Shown here: positions 1 to 7,916 of the stretch, one piece after another | Layout of the letters: every line of letters starts with the position of its first letter | Position numbering within the stretch: the stretch's first letter is position 1 | Assembly: GCA_030549795.1 (NCBI GenBank) | Contig: JAUQQO010000014.1 | Span: 1 to 54,865 of the forward strand | Source: Pseudomonadota bacterium | GTDB lineage: Bacteria > Pseudomonadota > Alphaproteobacteria > Geminicoccales > Geminicoccaceae | Length of the DNA: 54,865 nucleotides | Direction of reading: 5' to 3' | The notes under the pieces: model-generated | Seen by the model: only the letters and a program-made list of their open reading frames with translations | Told to the model about the DNA's origin: nothing | Database searches by the model: none | Position numbers and translations under genes: made by a program

Positions 1-279
1 GTGGCCGTGGTGGGCGAACTGTTAAGCATTCCCGAAGAGCCGCCGCGGCCGAACGGCCCGCCAGCTGCCCCCATCGCGCGGCGCCGGATCTTCGAGGGCG
101 GCTGGCGCGAGGTTCCGGTGTTCGCGATGAGCGCGCTCGCCCCCAACCAGACCATCGACGGACCGGCGCTCGTCGAATCGGACACCACCACCGTGCTGTT
201 GCGCTCGGGCGACCGCGCCCGGGTGACGGCGCGCGGCTGGCTGGACGTGAGCCTGCCGTCTGCGCCTTTTCCGGGCTGA
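1..279 (+). CDS. Hydantoinase/oxoprolinase (HyuA-type), C-terminal end only
   Basis: This is the 3' end of a gene that begins before the window, so the GTG at base 1 should not be taken as its start. The visible 92 residues match the C-terminal part of the HyuA/oxoprolinase family (ATP-dependent hydantoin, 5-oxoproline or acetone/acetophenone carboxylase-type subunits). They include a segment of the form I-x-GPALVE followed by TTT-V and a late G-W-L-D-V, typical of the family's closing beta-rich domain. Catalytic residues lie outside the window, so the substrate cannot be assigned. The TGA stop at 277-279 directly abuts the stop of the convergent tonB gene at 280. Confidence 0.7.
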   Translation: MAVVGELLSIPEEPPRPNGPPAAPIARRRIFEGGWREVPVFAMSALAPNQTIDGPALVESDTTTVLLRSGDRARVTARGWLDVSLPSAPFPG

Positions 280-1188
280 TCAGGGAAGTGCCGCCTGCTC
301 GGTTGCGAGCAGGCGGAAGGTGATGGGCACCGTGATGCGGCCCGGCACCGCCACCGCCCCGCGCCGCGCGGGCGTAAAGCGCCAGCGGAGGATCGCCTCG
401 CGCGCCGCCTCATCGAGCAGGCTCGAGCCGCTCGAGCGCAGGATCTCCACCTGCTCCGCCTGCCCTTGCGGGCTCACCAGCACCTCGAGCAGCACCGTGC
501 CCTCGATACCGCGCCGCCGGGCGGCACTCGGATAACGCGGCAGCGGATTGTCGCGCGAGCCGGGTGCGAAGCCCGGCGGTTCGATCACCGCCTCATCCCC
601 CGTCCCGTGTCCGCCTGTGCCGAGCTCCCCCGGCCCCGCCGCGGCCGCCGGCTCAGCCGGCGGTTGCGCAGTGCTTCCCGAGCGCTGCGATTCGGTGGCG
701 CGTGGCGCCGGCTGCGCGGCCCGACGCTCGCGAGCGGCCGGCGGGCGCGCACGCTCCCCCGTGTCGCCCAGCGATGCCGCACTCGCCTCGGGCGCTCGAG
801 CCGGCTTCGCCTGTGCGCGCACCGCGGGAGGCGAAGCGGGCTCAGCCTCCGCCGCTGCCGCACCCGGCAGCACCGCCTCCTCCACCGCAGAGGCAGGGGC
901 TCGCGCCGCTCGGGCGGCGGAGGCAGCATCGGATGGCGGCGCTGTGGCTTCGCGTGCAGCCGTCTCGTCCCGCACGCCGGCTTCTCGGCTGCGCGGCGAT
1001 CCCGCCTCGAGCACCGCCTCGGCACTTACGAGTTCGACGACCAGCGCGCGGGGCGGGGCCTCGCCTTCCCCGCCGAAGCGGGCGAGCACCGCAAGGGCCG
1101 CGGCGTGGACCACAAGCGAGAGCAAAAGGGCGAGGGCGGCCGGCGCGAGCGCCGGCCGCCGCGCGGGGCAAGGACGATGGCGCCGCAC
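280..1188 (-). CDS. tonB: TonB family energy-transducing protein
   Basis: TonB spans the periplasm and passes inner-membrane proton-motive energy to outer-membrane receptors. The 302-residue protein shows the full family layout. A short basic N-terminus is followed by one membrane anchor at about residues 12-38, with the conserved His in a VVHAA segment. A long Ala/Pro/Glu-rich linker runs to about residue 210. The C-terminal TonB domain starts near the PLPRYPSAARRRGIEG segment, continues with G-x-V-x-LEVLVSPQG and ends with AILRWRFTPA. The start is GTG, 9 bp after the btuB stop, with an AGAGGCGG ribosome-binding stretch, so it should be co-transcribed with the receptor under the cobalamin riboswitch. 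No exbB or exbD lies in the window. Partner assignment is inferred from position. Confidence 0.85.
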   Translation of the reverse strand: MRRHRPCPARRPALAPAALALLLSLVVHAAALAVLARFGGEGEAPPRALVVELVSAEAVLEAGSPRSREAGVRDETAAREATAPPSDAASAARAARAPASAVEEAVLPGAAAAEAEPASPPAVRAQAKPARAPEASAASLGDTGERARPPAARERRAAQPAPRATESQRSGSTAQPPAEPAAAAGPGELGTGGHGTGDEAVIEPPGFAPGSRDNPLPRYPSAARRRGIEGTVLLEVLVSPQGQAEQVEILRSSGSSLLDEAAREAILRWRFTPARRGAVAVPGRITVPITFRLLATEQAALP

Positions 1189-1197
1189 CCCCGCCTC

Positions 1198-3153
1198 TTA
1201 GAGGCCAAAGCGAGACTTGATGCCCACAAATGCACCGAGCCCCGGGCCGCGATAGCCGTAGGCTTCCTCGAAATCCTCATCGAAAAGATTCTCGATACGG
1301 CCAAAGAGCGTCACACCCGGCAGCACTTCATAGGCCGCGCTCGCTTGCACGAGCCAGAAATCGTCGAGAGTGCGCCGTGCTTGCGCGAAAGCGGGGGTAA
1401 AGACATTGTCTTTTTGGCTGCCGTTGTAGCGCGCGGCGAGATCTACCGTAGCGCGCGGCTTCCCCTCGCTATCAGGAGCGAAGCGGAAGGTGAGCCCGAC
1501 ACTCGCGATATGCGGGGCGCGGCGGATCAGCTGGCGGCCGTCGACGCCATCGGTATCGAGATAGGTGTACGCAGCGCGCAGCTCGAGCCCATCGAGGATC
1601 TTCGCGGCAAGGGCGGTTTCGATGCCGCGCGTGTCCACTTCGCCCGGGAGATTCACCGGGCGGAAGGTTCCAGTGGCAGGATCGAACGCCGTGCCGATGA
1701 ACTGGTCGATCTCGTTGCGGAAGAAGCCGAGCTCGAAGACGAGGCGGCCTGAGAAGAGGCGCTGCTCGAGGCCCACGTCCCAACCGCGCGACTGCTCCGG
1801 CTCAAGATCGGGATTGCCGCGGAAATTACCGAAAAAGCCGTAGAGTTCGGTCAAGCTCGGGTTTTGGATCCCCCGCCCCCACGACGCGCGCAATTTCGTT
1901 CCGGTCTCGGGAATCCAAAAGGCTGCGGTCAGCCGCGGGGAGATGAAGTCCTCGAACTTTTCATTATCGTCATAGCGCAGGCCGGCTGACAGAGTGAGCC
2001 GGTCGAGAAATGTCACTCGGTGATCACCAACCAGACCCAGATTATCTGTAGCCTTGAAACGAGCGAACGTCGATTCGGCATCGTCCCGCTGCCATTCGGC
2101 AAGAAAGGTCAGGCCGTGATTGGCATCGAGGAAGGTGGATGTGTCGAAGTTGAACGTACTCTGGTAGTCCAAGATCGTGCGCTTCGCATCGAAGCTGAAA
2201 GTTAGCGTACCATTGTTGATCTGGTCGCTTTTGGTGGAAAGCCGCGAAACGCCTACCGTCTGCTCCCAACGCCCCTCGAAGAGCGCGAGTTTGGCTTGCA
2301 GCCGCCCCGAGAGCGAGGAGCGCTCGTCTTGGAGATCGGCATCGGTGGGAACGAGAAAGCCGCCGCGGGTGTCGGGACCGAAGCCGTCGTAGTCGTTCTC
2401 GGCCCTAAGCCAGCGCAAGAACCCTCGGATCTCGAAATTCTCGATCGGCCGCAAGCCGAAGTTGGCGTTGAGCAGGCTTTGCTGGTAGCCATCGTCCTCG
2501 CCGCCGCGCAAGGCGACGTTGGTCCCCTCGCTGCGGATGCCGCTGAAGCCGACATAGGCGTCCCAACGCTGATCACCGCCGCCGATTGAAACCGCTCCCT
2601 CGCCCGTACCGAAGGAGCCCCCTTGGGCGGAAAGGCGCAGCTCGGGCTTGCCCTTGCCGCGGCGCGTGGTGATGTTGACGACGCCGCCAATGGTGTTGGA
2701 GCCGTAAAGGGTGGCCTGAGGACCGCGTAGGATCTCGATGCGCTCGATGTCGGCGGCGCGCAGATCCTCGAAGCGGAACACGCCGGTTGAGGCGGGATCG
2801 TTCATCTTCACCCCGTCGATGACGACCAGGGTGTGGTTGGACTCAGCGCCGCGGATGCGCACGGCTGCGAGCGAACCGCGCGGGCCCGGGGCGCTCACCG
2901 CCAGACCCGGCACCTCGCGCAAAATGTCGAGCACGAAGTCGCTTTGGCGGGAGGCGAGATCCTCCGCCGTGATGACGGTCACGGCACTGCCGACGGTTTC
3001 CGGTGCGACCGGATAGCGGGTCGCGGTGACCACGACTTCCGGCAACCGCGCAGCGGTTTGCGCCGCACTGTCAGCCGATGCGGCGAGCAAGGCGCAAAGA
3101 GCCGCCCCGGTTGCCGTAACCGGGTGGCGTAGCGAATGCGTTGTAGCCGACAT
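1198..3153 (-). CDS. btuB: TonB-dependent receptor, BtuB-like (vitamin B12 uptake)
   Basis: This outer-membrane receptor imports cobalamin or related corrinoids using TonB energy. The 651-residue protein has a signal peptide of about 31 residues, a TonB box (LPEVVVTATR) shortly after it, and a plug domain with VIDGVKMNDPAS and an ERIEILRGPQATLYGSNTIGG segment. A 22-strand-type barrel follows and ends in SRFGL, a typical aromatic/hydrophobic C-terminal signature. Size and motifs fit BtuB rather than the longer siderophore receptors. The ATG at 3153 has an AGGGGAAC ribosome-binding stretch. The cobalamin riboswitch about 230 bp upstream on the same strand independently supports a corrinoid ligand. 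tonB follows in the same orientation. Substrate is inferred from the riboswitch plus family. Confidence 0.88.
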   Translation of the reverse strand: MSATTHSLRHPVTATGAALCALLAASADSAAQTAARLPEVVVTATRYPVAPETVGSAVTVITAEDLASRQSDFVLDILREVPGLAVSAPGPRGSLAAVRIRGAESNHTLVVIDGVKMNDPASTGVFRFEDLRAADIERIEILRGPQATLYGSNTIGGVVNITTRRGKGKPELRLSAQGGSFGTGEGAVSIGGGDQRWDAYVGFSGIRSEGTNVALRGGEDDGYQQSLLNANFGLRPIENFEIRGFLRWLRAENDYDGFGPDTRGGFLVPTDADLQDERSSLSGRLQAKLALFEGRWEQTVGVSRLSTKSDQINNGTLTFSFDAKRTILDYQSTFNFDTSTFLDANHGLTFLAEWQRDDAESTFARFKATDNLGLVGDHRVTFLDRLTLSAGLRYDDNEKFEDFISPRLTAAFWIPETGTKLRASWGRGIQNPSLTELYGFFGNFRGNPDLEPEQSRGWDVGLEQRLFSGRLVFELGFFRNEIDQFIGTAFDPATGTFRPVNLPGEVDTRGIETALAAKILDGLELRAAYTYLDTDGVDGRQLIRRAPHIASVGLTFRFAPDSEGKPRATVDLAARYNGSQKDNVFTPAFAQARRTLDDFWLVQASAAYEVLPGVTLFGRIENLFDEDFEEAYGYRGPGLGAFVGIKSRFGL

Positions 3154-3383
3154 GATCTTGTTCCCCTGGCGTACGGTCGATGAACCCGCGCACGCGCGCG
3201 CGGGACGCCGACCCCGACCGGGGACGAACGGCCGCCACGCTCACGATCGTAGGATCGCGACGAGCAAAGTCCCAAGGACACCCCCTTCGGCGCCTCCGCC
3301 CCCCGGACAAGGGTCGACACAAGCCGTCACCGCAGCGGAGATCCGCGCCCGCGACACTCCCCGATCGCGAGCAGGGTGACGAA

Positions 3384-3558
3384 GGCGCCGGCAGGTCTCC
3401 TGGCTCGCGCGTCATCGCCATCGGGCCCTGCCTTCCCGGTTTCCCAGTGGCACGGATGGGCCCAGGCTCGGCGCCTACAGTTGCGGGGTCAGCCACGGCT
3501 TGGGCGCAAGTGCCGCACCGTGTTCCCTCTTGCCTCCCCTTCTCGGGGAACCGACGCC
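3384..3558 (-). promoter_or_regulatory. Cobalamin (AdoCbl) riboswitch upstream of btuB-tonB
   Basis: Read on the minus strand, the RNA carries the hallmark cobalamin riboswitch elements in order. They are an AAGAGGGAACACGGTGC segment near 3516-3532, the CCGCAACTGTA box at about 3476-3486, a GCCACTGGGAAACCGGGAAGG segment near 3432-3452, and GAGCCAGGAGACCTGCC at 3390-3406. An 8-bp P1 stem closes it: bases 3551-3558 pair with 3384-3391, with one G-U pair. Binding of adenosylcobalamin normally lowers expression of the downstream gene. The roughly 230-base leader between the aptamer and the btuB start would hold the expression platform. I see no clear U-tract terminator there, so translational control is the likelier mode (inference). 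Confidence 0.93.
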
Positions 3559-3602
3559 GACATCGAGCCTGGCGGGGTAAACGCCTGCGGTCAAGCGCTG
3601 AT

Positions 3603-3624
3603 CCGCCACGCCCCGCGGTGGCGG
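3603..3624. other. Perfect 7-bp hairpin downstream of the DHDPS-family gene
   Basis: CCGCCAC at 3603-3609 and GTGGCGG at 3618-3624 form a perfect stem with an 8-base loop. It lies between the stop of the DHDPS-family gene (3658) and the 5' end of the cobalamin riboswitch (3558). No T-run follows on the minus strand, so it is at best a Rho-assisted terminator or an mRNA 3'-end stabiliser. A promoter for btuB should lie in the same 3559-3657 interval, but I could not place one. Confidence 0.35.
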
Positions 3625-3657
3625 TTCAGCCCCAACAGCGCGCCGCCGGCGCAGTGC

Positions 3658-4554
3658 TCAAAGCGCAAAGGGCGGCAGATGCCGACTCCAGCGTTGCAAA
3701 GAGGCAAGACCGAATGCGCTCGGGCGCTCACAGGGCTCGCGGTCGATCACCGCGCCAAGTCCGAGCCGGCGGGCGAGCAACCGCTTGCCGTAGCAAATGA
3801 AGCGGGGAACCGAGTGCATGAGGAAAACGAGCAAGGGAAGCAGAGCGGTATAGAGCCGATCGGCTTCCGCCTCTCGGCCGGCACGGAAGGCCTCGTAGAT
3901 CTGCACCAGCACATCGCAGCATTCGGGTGCCGGGATGGCTCCCGCGCAGCCGGCGCGCAACAGATCGGGCAGCTCGAGCCCGCCGCGCCCGGCGAAAATG
4001 GCGACCTCAGGGCCGAGCGCGGCGCGCGTAGCGGCAATATCGAGCGCCGAGGATTCGCCCTTAAGCAAGCGCACATTGGGATGGTCGCGGCACAGGCGGG
4101 CAAGCGCTGCATCCGAAAGCCCGACCCCGATGTACTGGGGAGCGTTCTGGATCGCCACCGGCAAGGGCACCGCATCGGCGACCGCACCGAAGAAGCGGAC
4201 GAGCTCCTCCTCGCCGATCGGCCGCCGCGGCGGCTGCAGGATCACCCAAGCAGCACCTAAATCGGCCGCCGCCTTGGCGAAGTCGATCTGCTCGCGCGCG
4301 CTCTCGCCGAACACGGTGATCGCCACCGGCAGCCGCCCGGCGACATCGGCAAGGCACCATTCCATGATCTCGTGCCGCTCTTCGCGGGCGAGCTTCTCGA
4401 CCTCGGTGGCGAGGCCAAGGGCGGCGATGCCATGCGCGCGGGCAGCGATGCAGGCCTCGACCTGGCGGCGCATGGCCTCGCGGTCGAGGCGGCCGTCGGC
4501 ACGAAAAAAGGCGTAGAGGATGGGATAGATACCGTAAAACGCTGGCTCCGCCAT
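3658..4554 (-). CDS. Dihydrodipicolinate synthase (DapA/NanA) family lyase
   Basis: A class I aldolase/lyase of the DHDPS superfamily (298 residues, normal length). These enzymes form a Schiff base between a lysine and an alpha-keto acid. The Schiff-base lysine is visible at K165 in LLKGESS. The residue normally occupied by the catalytic tyrosine (LYNVP in DapA) reads IQNAP here, with Gln136. This points to one of the divergent DHDPS-like subgroups rather than the lysine-biosynthetic enzyme, so dapA should not be used. Start ATG at 4554. It diverges from the sulfite dehydrogenase gene across a 165-bp gap. The reaction is unknown; a keto-acid aldolase or dehydratase is plausible. Confidence 0.75.
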   Translation of the reverse strand: MAEPAFYGIYPILYAFFRADGRLDREAMRRQVEACIAARAHGIAALGLATEVEKLAREERHEIMEWCLADVAGRLPVAITVFGESAREQIDFAKAAADLGAAWVILQPPRRPIGEEELVRFFGAVADAVPLPVAIQNAPQYIGVGLSDAALARLCRDHPNVRLLKGESSALDIAATRAALGPEVAIFAGRGGLELPDLLRAGCAGAIPAPECCDVLVQIYEAFRAGREAEADRLYTALLPLLVFLMHSVPRFICYGKRLLARRLGLGAVIDREPCERPSAFGLASLQRWSRHLPPFAL

Positions 4555-4618
4555 CGCCCGTCTCCGCGCTTTCCCAACCGCACTTTAAGCCACGGGCGGC
4601 GCCGCGGCCAGGAAGCGC

Positions 4619-4646
4619 TTGCTCGCCGAGCGCCACGGGCTAGATT
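4619..4646 (+). promoter_or_regulatory. Possible sigma70-type promoter for the sulfite dehydrogenase genes
   Basis: TTGCTC at 4619-4624 and TAGATT at 4641-4646 are separated by 16 bases, about 75 bp before the ATG at 4720. The hexamers are imperfect and I have only position and spacing to support this. Confidence 0.3.
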
Positions 4647-4719
4647 AGCCTTCGCTTGATGAGCGGCGGCGAAACCGCGGCGCTGATGGCGCCGCAACGC
4701 GAGCAGGGAGGGCTGGAGA

Positions 4720-6015
4720 ATGCGGATCGAGCGTGGTCTTTACGAACTCTATCGCGAGGATCCCGAGCGGGCGGATGCACTCGTCTTCGGCCGACGCGGT
4801 GTGCTCAAGGGGGCGAGCCTGGCGGCGATGAGCGCGGCCTTGGGGGGCGTGGCCATCCCCTTCGCGCGCTTCATGCCCGAAGGCTATCTGCCGGTGGCGC
4901 TCGCAGCCGAGGGCAAGGCGGTCTTCCCCGGCAAACATCCAGGCCTCGTGCTCTTAAGCGACAAGCCCCTGGTCGCCGAGACGCCGGCGCATCTGCTCGA
5001 CGATCCGATCACCCCAACCGATCGCCTCTTCATCCGCAACAACGGCGGGGTGCCGGAGATGCCGGCCGATCCCGATCGCTGGACGATCAAGATCGACGGC
5101 GAAGTCCACAATCCGCTCGAGCTCACGGTGGGCGAGCTCAAGCGCCGCTTCCCGCGCGTGGAAGGTGTGTTCATGCTGGAGTGCGGCGGCAACGGCCGCT
5201 CGCAGTTCGTACCCCAAGCGCGCGGCAATCCCTGGACCACGGGCGGCGCCGGCTGTCCGCGTTGGGCCGGTGTGCGCCTTAAAGACGTACTGCAGGCCGC
5301 AGGGCTCAAGAGCACGGCCGTTTATACCGCGCACTATGGCGCCGATCCGCATCTTTCGGGCGATCCGACCAAGGTTACGATCTCGCGCGGAGTGCGCCTC
5401 GAGAAGGCCTTGGACGAGAACAGCATCATTGCCTATGAGATGAACGGCGAGCCCTTGCCCTTGATCCACGGCGGGCCGGTGCGGCTCCTCTTCCCGGGCT
5501 GGGCGGCCTCGGCGAGCCACAAGTGGCTGACCCGTATTTGGATCCGCGACCGCGAGCACGACGGGCCGGGCATGACCGGCACCTCCTACCGTGTGCCCGT
5601 CGTCCCCATCGTTCCGGGCAGCGAGAGCAAGGGCGAAGGGTTCCGCGTGCTCGAATCGATGCCGGTGCGCTCGATCATCACCTCCCCCGCCGACGGCACT
5701 CGGCTGCCCAAGGGCACGCGCGAGTTCGCGGCGCGCGGCCACGCCTGGGCGGGCGACCTCGAGGTGAAAGAGGTGTGGACCTCGATCGACTTCGGCGCCA
5801 GCTGGCAGAAGGCGGAGCTCGACAAGCCGGTCAACCGCCACGCCTGGCAGCACTGGCGGCAAACCATCAAGCTGCCGACCCACGGCTATTACGAGCTGTG
5901 GGTGCGGGCGGTCGATGCCAACGGCGTGAGCCAGCCGTTTATGGCCGGTAATTGGAACCCGCAAGGCTACGGCGCCAACGCCTACCACCGCATCGCGATT
6001 TTGGTCGAAGCATGA
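4720..6015 (+). CDS. Sulfite dehydrogenase, SoxC/sulfite oxidase family molybdoprotein
   Basis: A periplasmic molybdopterin enzyme oxidising sulfite (or a related substrate) and passing electrons to cytochrome c. The 431-residue protein has a twin-arginine-type leader (GRRGVLKGAS at about 24-33). The sulfite oxidase molybdopterin domain carries the Mo-ligand cysteine at C155 in MLECGGNGRS. A C-terminal dimerisation domain (about 310-430) includes the W-x-SIDFGASW-type segment and a late ANAYHRI. Length and order match SoxC-type sulfite dehydrogenases. No other sox genes are present, so a stand-alone SorAB-like role is possible. ATG at 4720 follows GGAGGGCTGGAGA. The next gene, a cytochrome c, overlaps its stop by 4 bp, indicating a two-subunit enzyme. 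Confidence 0.88.
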   Translation: MRIERGLYELYREDPERADALVFGRRGVLKGASLAAMSAALGGVAIPFARFMPEGYLPVALAAEGKAVFPGKHPGLVLLSDKPLVAETPAHLLDDPITPTDRLFIRNNGGVPEMPADPDRWTIKIDGEVHNPLELTVGELKRRFPRVEGVFMLECGGNGRSQFVPQARGNPWTTGGAGCPRWAGVRLKDVLQAAGLKSTAVYTAHYGADPHLSGDPTKVTISRGVRLEKALDENSIIAYEMNGEPLPLIHGGPVRLLFPGWAASASHKWLTRIWIRDREHDGPGMTGTSYRVPVVPIVPGSESKGEGFRVLESMPVRSIITSPADGTRLPKGTREFAARGHAWAGDLEVKEVWTSIDFGASWQKAELDKPVNRHAWQHWRQTIKLPTHGYYELWVRAVDANGVSQPFMAGNWNPQGYGANAYHRIAILVEA

Positions 6016-6386
6016 TCCGCTCCCCGCTCTTGTTGGCTGCGCTCGCGTTCTCGGCCGGGGTGGCACTCGCCACCCCGGCGCGCGCCAGTGACGACGACGT
6101 CTTGCAGCACTTCCCGGAAGGCCCCAACCGAGAATTGGTCGCCCATTTCTGCTCGGCTTGTCATTCCGGTAAGATCGTCGCCAACCAGCGCATGAGCCGC
6201 GAGCGCTGGGACGAAGCCTTGAGCTGGATGACCGAACGCCACGGCATGCCGCCCCTTGAGGGCGAATATCGGGAGATGTTCTTGGACTATCTCGCCCAGG
6301 CGTTCGGGGAAAGGACAGCAGAGCAGCACCGGCGCTTGCCCTTCGCAGCACCGCCAGCGCGCCGAAACCCGTTCGCAGCCAACTAA
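6012..6386 (+). CDS. Small periplasmic cytochrome c, electron acceptor of the sulfite dehydrogenase
   Basis: A 124-residue monoheme c-type cytochrome. A signal peptide (about residues 1-26, ending ARAS) precedes one heme-binding motif, C47-S-A-C50-H51. The following M-S-R-E-R-W-D-E and W-M segments resemble SorB-like subunits. The ATG at 6012 overlaps the upstream TGA (ATGA), so translation is coupled to the molybdoprotein. An in-frame start further upstream would lie inside the partner gene and lacks a signal peptide, so I reject it. Much shorter than SoxD, which argues for a SorAB-type pair. Electron transfer from the molybdenum subunit is inferred from this arrangement. Confidence 0.82.
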   Translation: MIRSPLLLAALAFSAGVALATPARASDDDVLQHFPEGPNRELVAHFCSACHSGKIVANQRMSRERWDEALSWMTERHGMPPLEGEYREMFLDYLAQAFGERTAEQHRRLPFAAPPARRNPFAAN

Positions 6387-7916
6387 AAGCGCACTTCGCT
6401 CGCGGTGCGGGTTCCTCGGCCAGCAGGGACAGCCGCCGCGCCAACGCGCCCGCTAAGACGTCCTTAACCAGAGCCGAGCTACGACCTCACCAGCACGGAA
6501 CCGCGGTCGAGGTCGATGATATGGGCTTCTCGGCGCATCTTCGAAGTCTCTTTAAGGCGCTCGGCTGCGTCGCGCGGGCAATCGCAGTGCATCTTGGGCA
6601 CCGCGTCGCGCTGCGCGCAGCTCCGCTCGCCACCCGACGGGCGCGCCGAGCCTACGCGTTGCGAGCGGCGCCCGCGGCTCACAAGCGGCCCGGACGCCAT
6701 CTGCACCGGCCATCGCGCTCCGCGAGCGCACCGCGCGGCGCGGGATGCCGTCGCGCACCGGCACGGCCAGGGCGGATCGCAGCCGGCGCCCGCCCTCCCC
6801 CGGGGTGTGGAAAGAGAGCGAAAGTAAGGCTCACCCGCGGCCGCGATCCACGCCCGGCGCCGGCACCGCGCGACGCGTGGGGCTCGGGTGCGCGAATGCG
6901 CGGCGCAGAGCGTACAGGCGGCACACGAACCGCCACCGACAGCTTCCGTGCCCTGCGCGACGAGCCGCACAGAGGCGCAAGAGTGCGCGGTGACGACGAG
7001 GGAAGAGAGTCTTCGCGCGCGCACGGCGCGCGCGGCGGTTCGGAAGAACGCGGGATCGGCGGGCCAAAACGATCCATGGTCGCAGAACAGCAAGCGGTTG
7101 GGAGGTGCCCGATCCCGCGCGGGAGCAAAGCGTGGCAAACGCTCACTCGCGTCTTCGCTCAATTGCGTGCGCGCCCGTGCCGGTGCCCAGAACACGCAGG
7201 TTACTCGATGGGTACAAGTGTTTAGATGATGGGGCTCGATGTACGCGTCTTGCGATCCCGGATCGTTGATGCCCGAAGGCGGTACCACTTTTTGAGCGGC
7301 GCGCGGCCGAGCGGGCCCGGACGCCCGCTGCGCACAAACAAAAGTCATGCGGCAACCGCTTCTCTCCTATGCCAGCAGCACATAAGAGTCTGGCTATCCC
7401 ACACCCCGCTGCGCCCAAACACAAAGAGATGCCGCTTCTCTTCCCGCCGGGGACAGAAGGCGCGGCACGGCCCCCCGGCCCAGGCTTCCGCCCCTATTGC
7501 GAGCCGTGCGCGCGATGCGGTGCGCCCGGCCGCTTCGGTGCGCTTTCTTGGGCGCCGTGGCTCGCGTTTGGAGCACGCCGGTTGCGCTTTCGACCACAAC
7601 CGACAGCGTGCGCGGTGCAGCGGTGTGCAATGCCGATCGTCTTGCGGGTCACGCGCGAGGCGCGCGTACCCTTGCCGGGACGGGAAGCCTCATCGGACGC
7701 TCGGCTTGCGCCTCTTGCGCATCCTGTGCCGGCGCGGCCATGGCCGCGGGCAAGCCAGCGCTGCAGGAGCGCCGGTGGCGCGCGCCCCTGCCCTCGTCTA
7801 TGCGCAGCCTAAGCGCGGGCTCGCAAGCGGAGCGATCAGGGGTTCGCGGGTGCGGCGTTGAGCGCCTTGCGGGCCATCGAAGGGAAGCGAGGAACAAGCA
7901 TAAGGGGCGATCGGCG
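6387..7916. other. Gene-poor stretch of about 1.5 kb
   Basis: No open reading frame here looks like a real protein apart from a short candidate at 6479-6592. The long frames on both strands are Arg/Ala/Pro-rich translations of GC-rich DNA with no recognisable domain, ribosome-binding site or conserved motif. There is no tRNA or rRNA that I can recognise and no tandem repeat. It could be the residue of degraded genes or could contain an unrecognised RNA. The promoter of the downstream hydroxyacid dehydrogenase should lie near its right edge. Confidence 0.6.
6479..6592 (-). pseudogene. Short coding-like remnant or small protein (37 residues)
   Basis: The frame ending at 6479 carries a hydrophilic peptide from MHCDCPRDAAERL through a C-terminal IIDLDRGSVLVRS. 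Its third codon positions are mostly G/C and it reads like natural protein, unlike the rest of this gene-poor stretch. There is no clear ribosome-binding site before the ATG at 6592. The frame continues upstream into non-protein-like sequence, so this may be the C-terminal end of a decayed gene. Function unknown. Confidence 0.25.

Noticed and set aside
466-1752. 428-codon plus-strand frame
   Set aside because: Antisense to tonB and btuB; composition is Arg-rich and motif-free.
4954-6444. 496-codon minus-strand frame
   Set aside because: Antisense to the sulfite dehydrogenase genes, which carry catalytic and heme motifs on the plus strand.
6479-7348. 289-codon minus-strand frame in the gene-poor stretch
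   Set aside because: Only its last 37 residues look coding-like; the rest is Arg/Ala/Cys-rich with no motif or ribosome-binding site.
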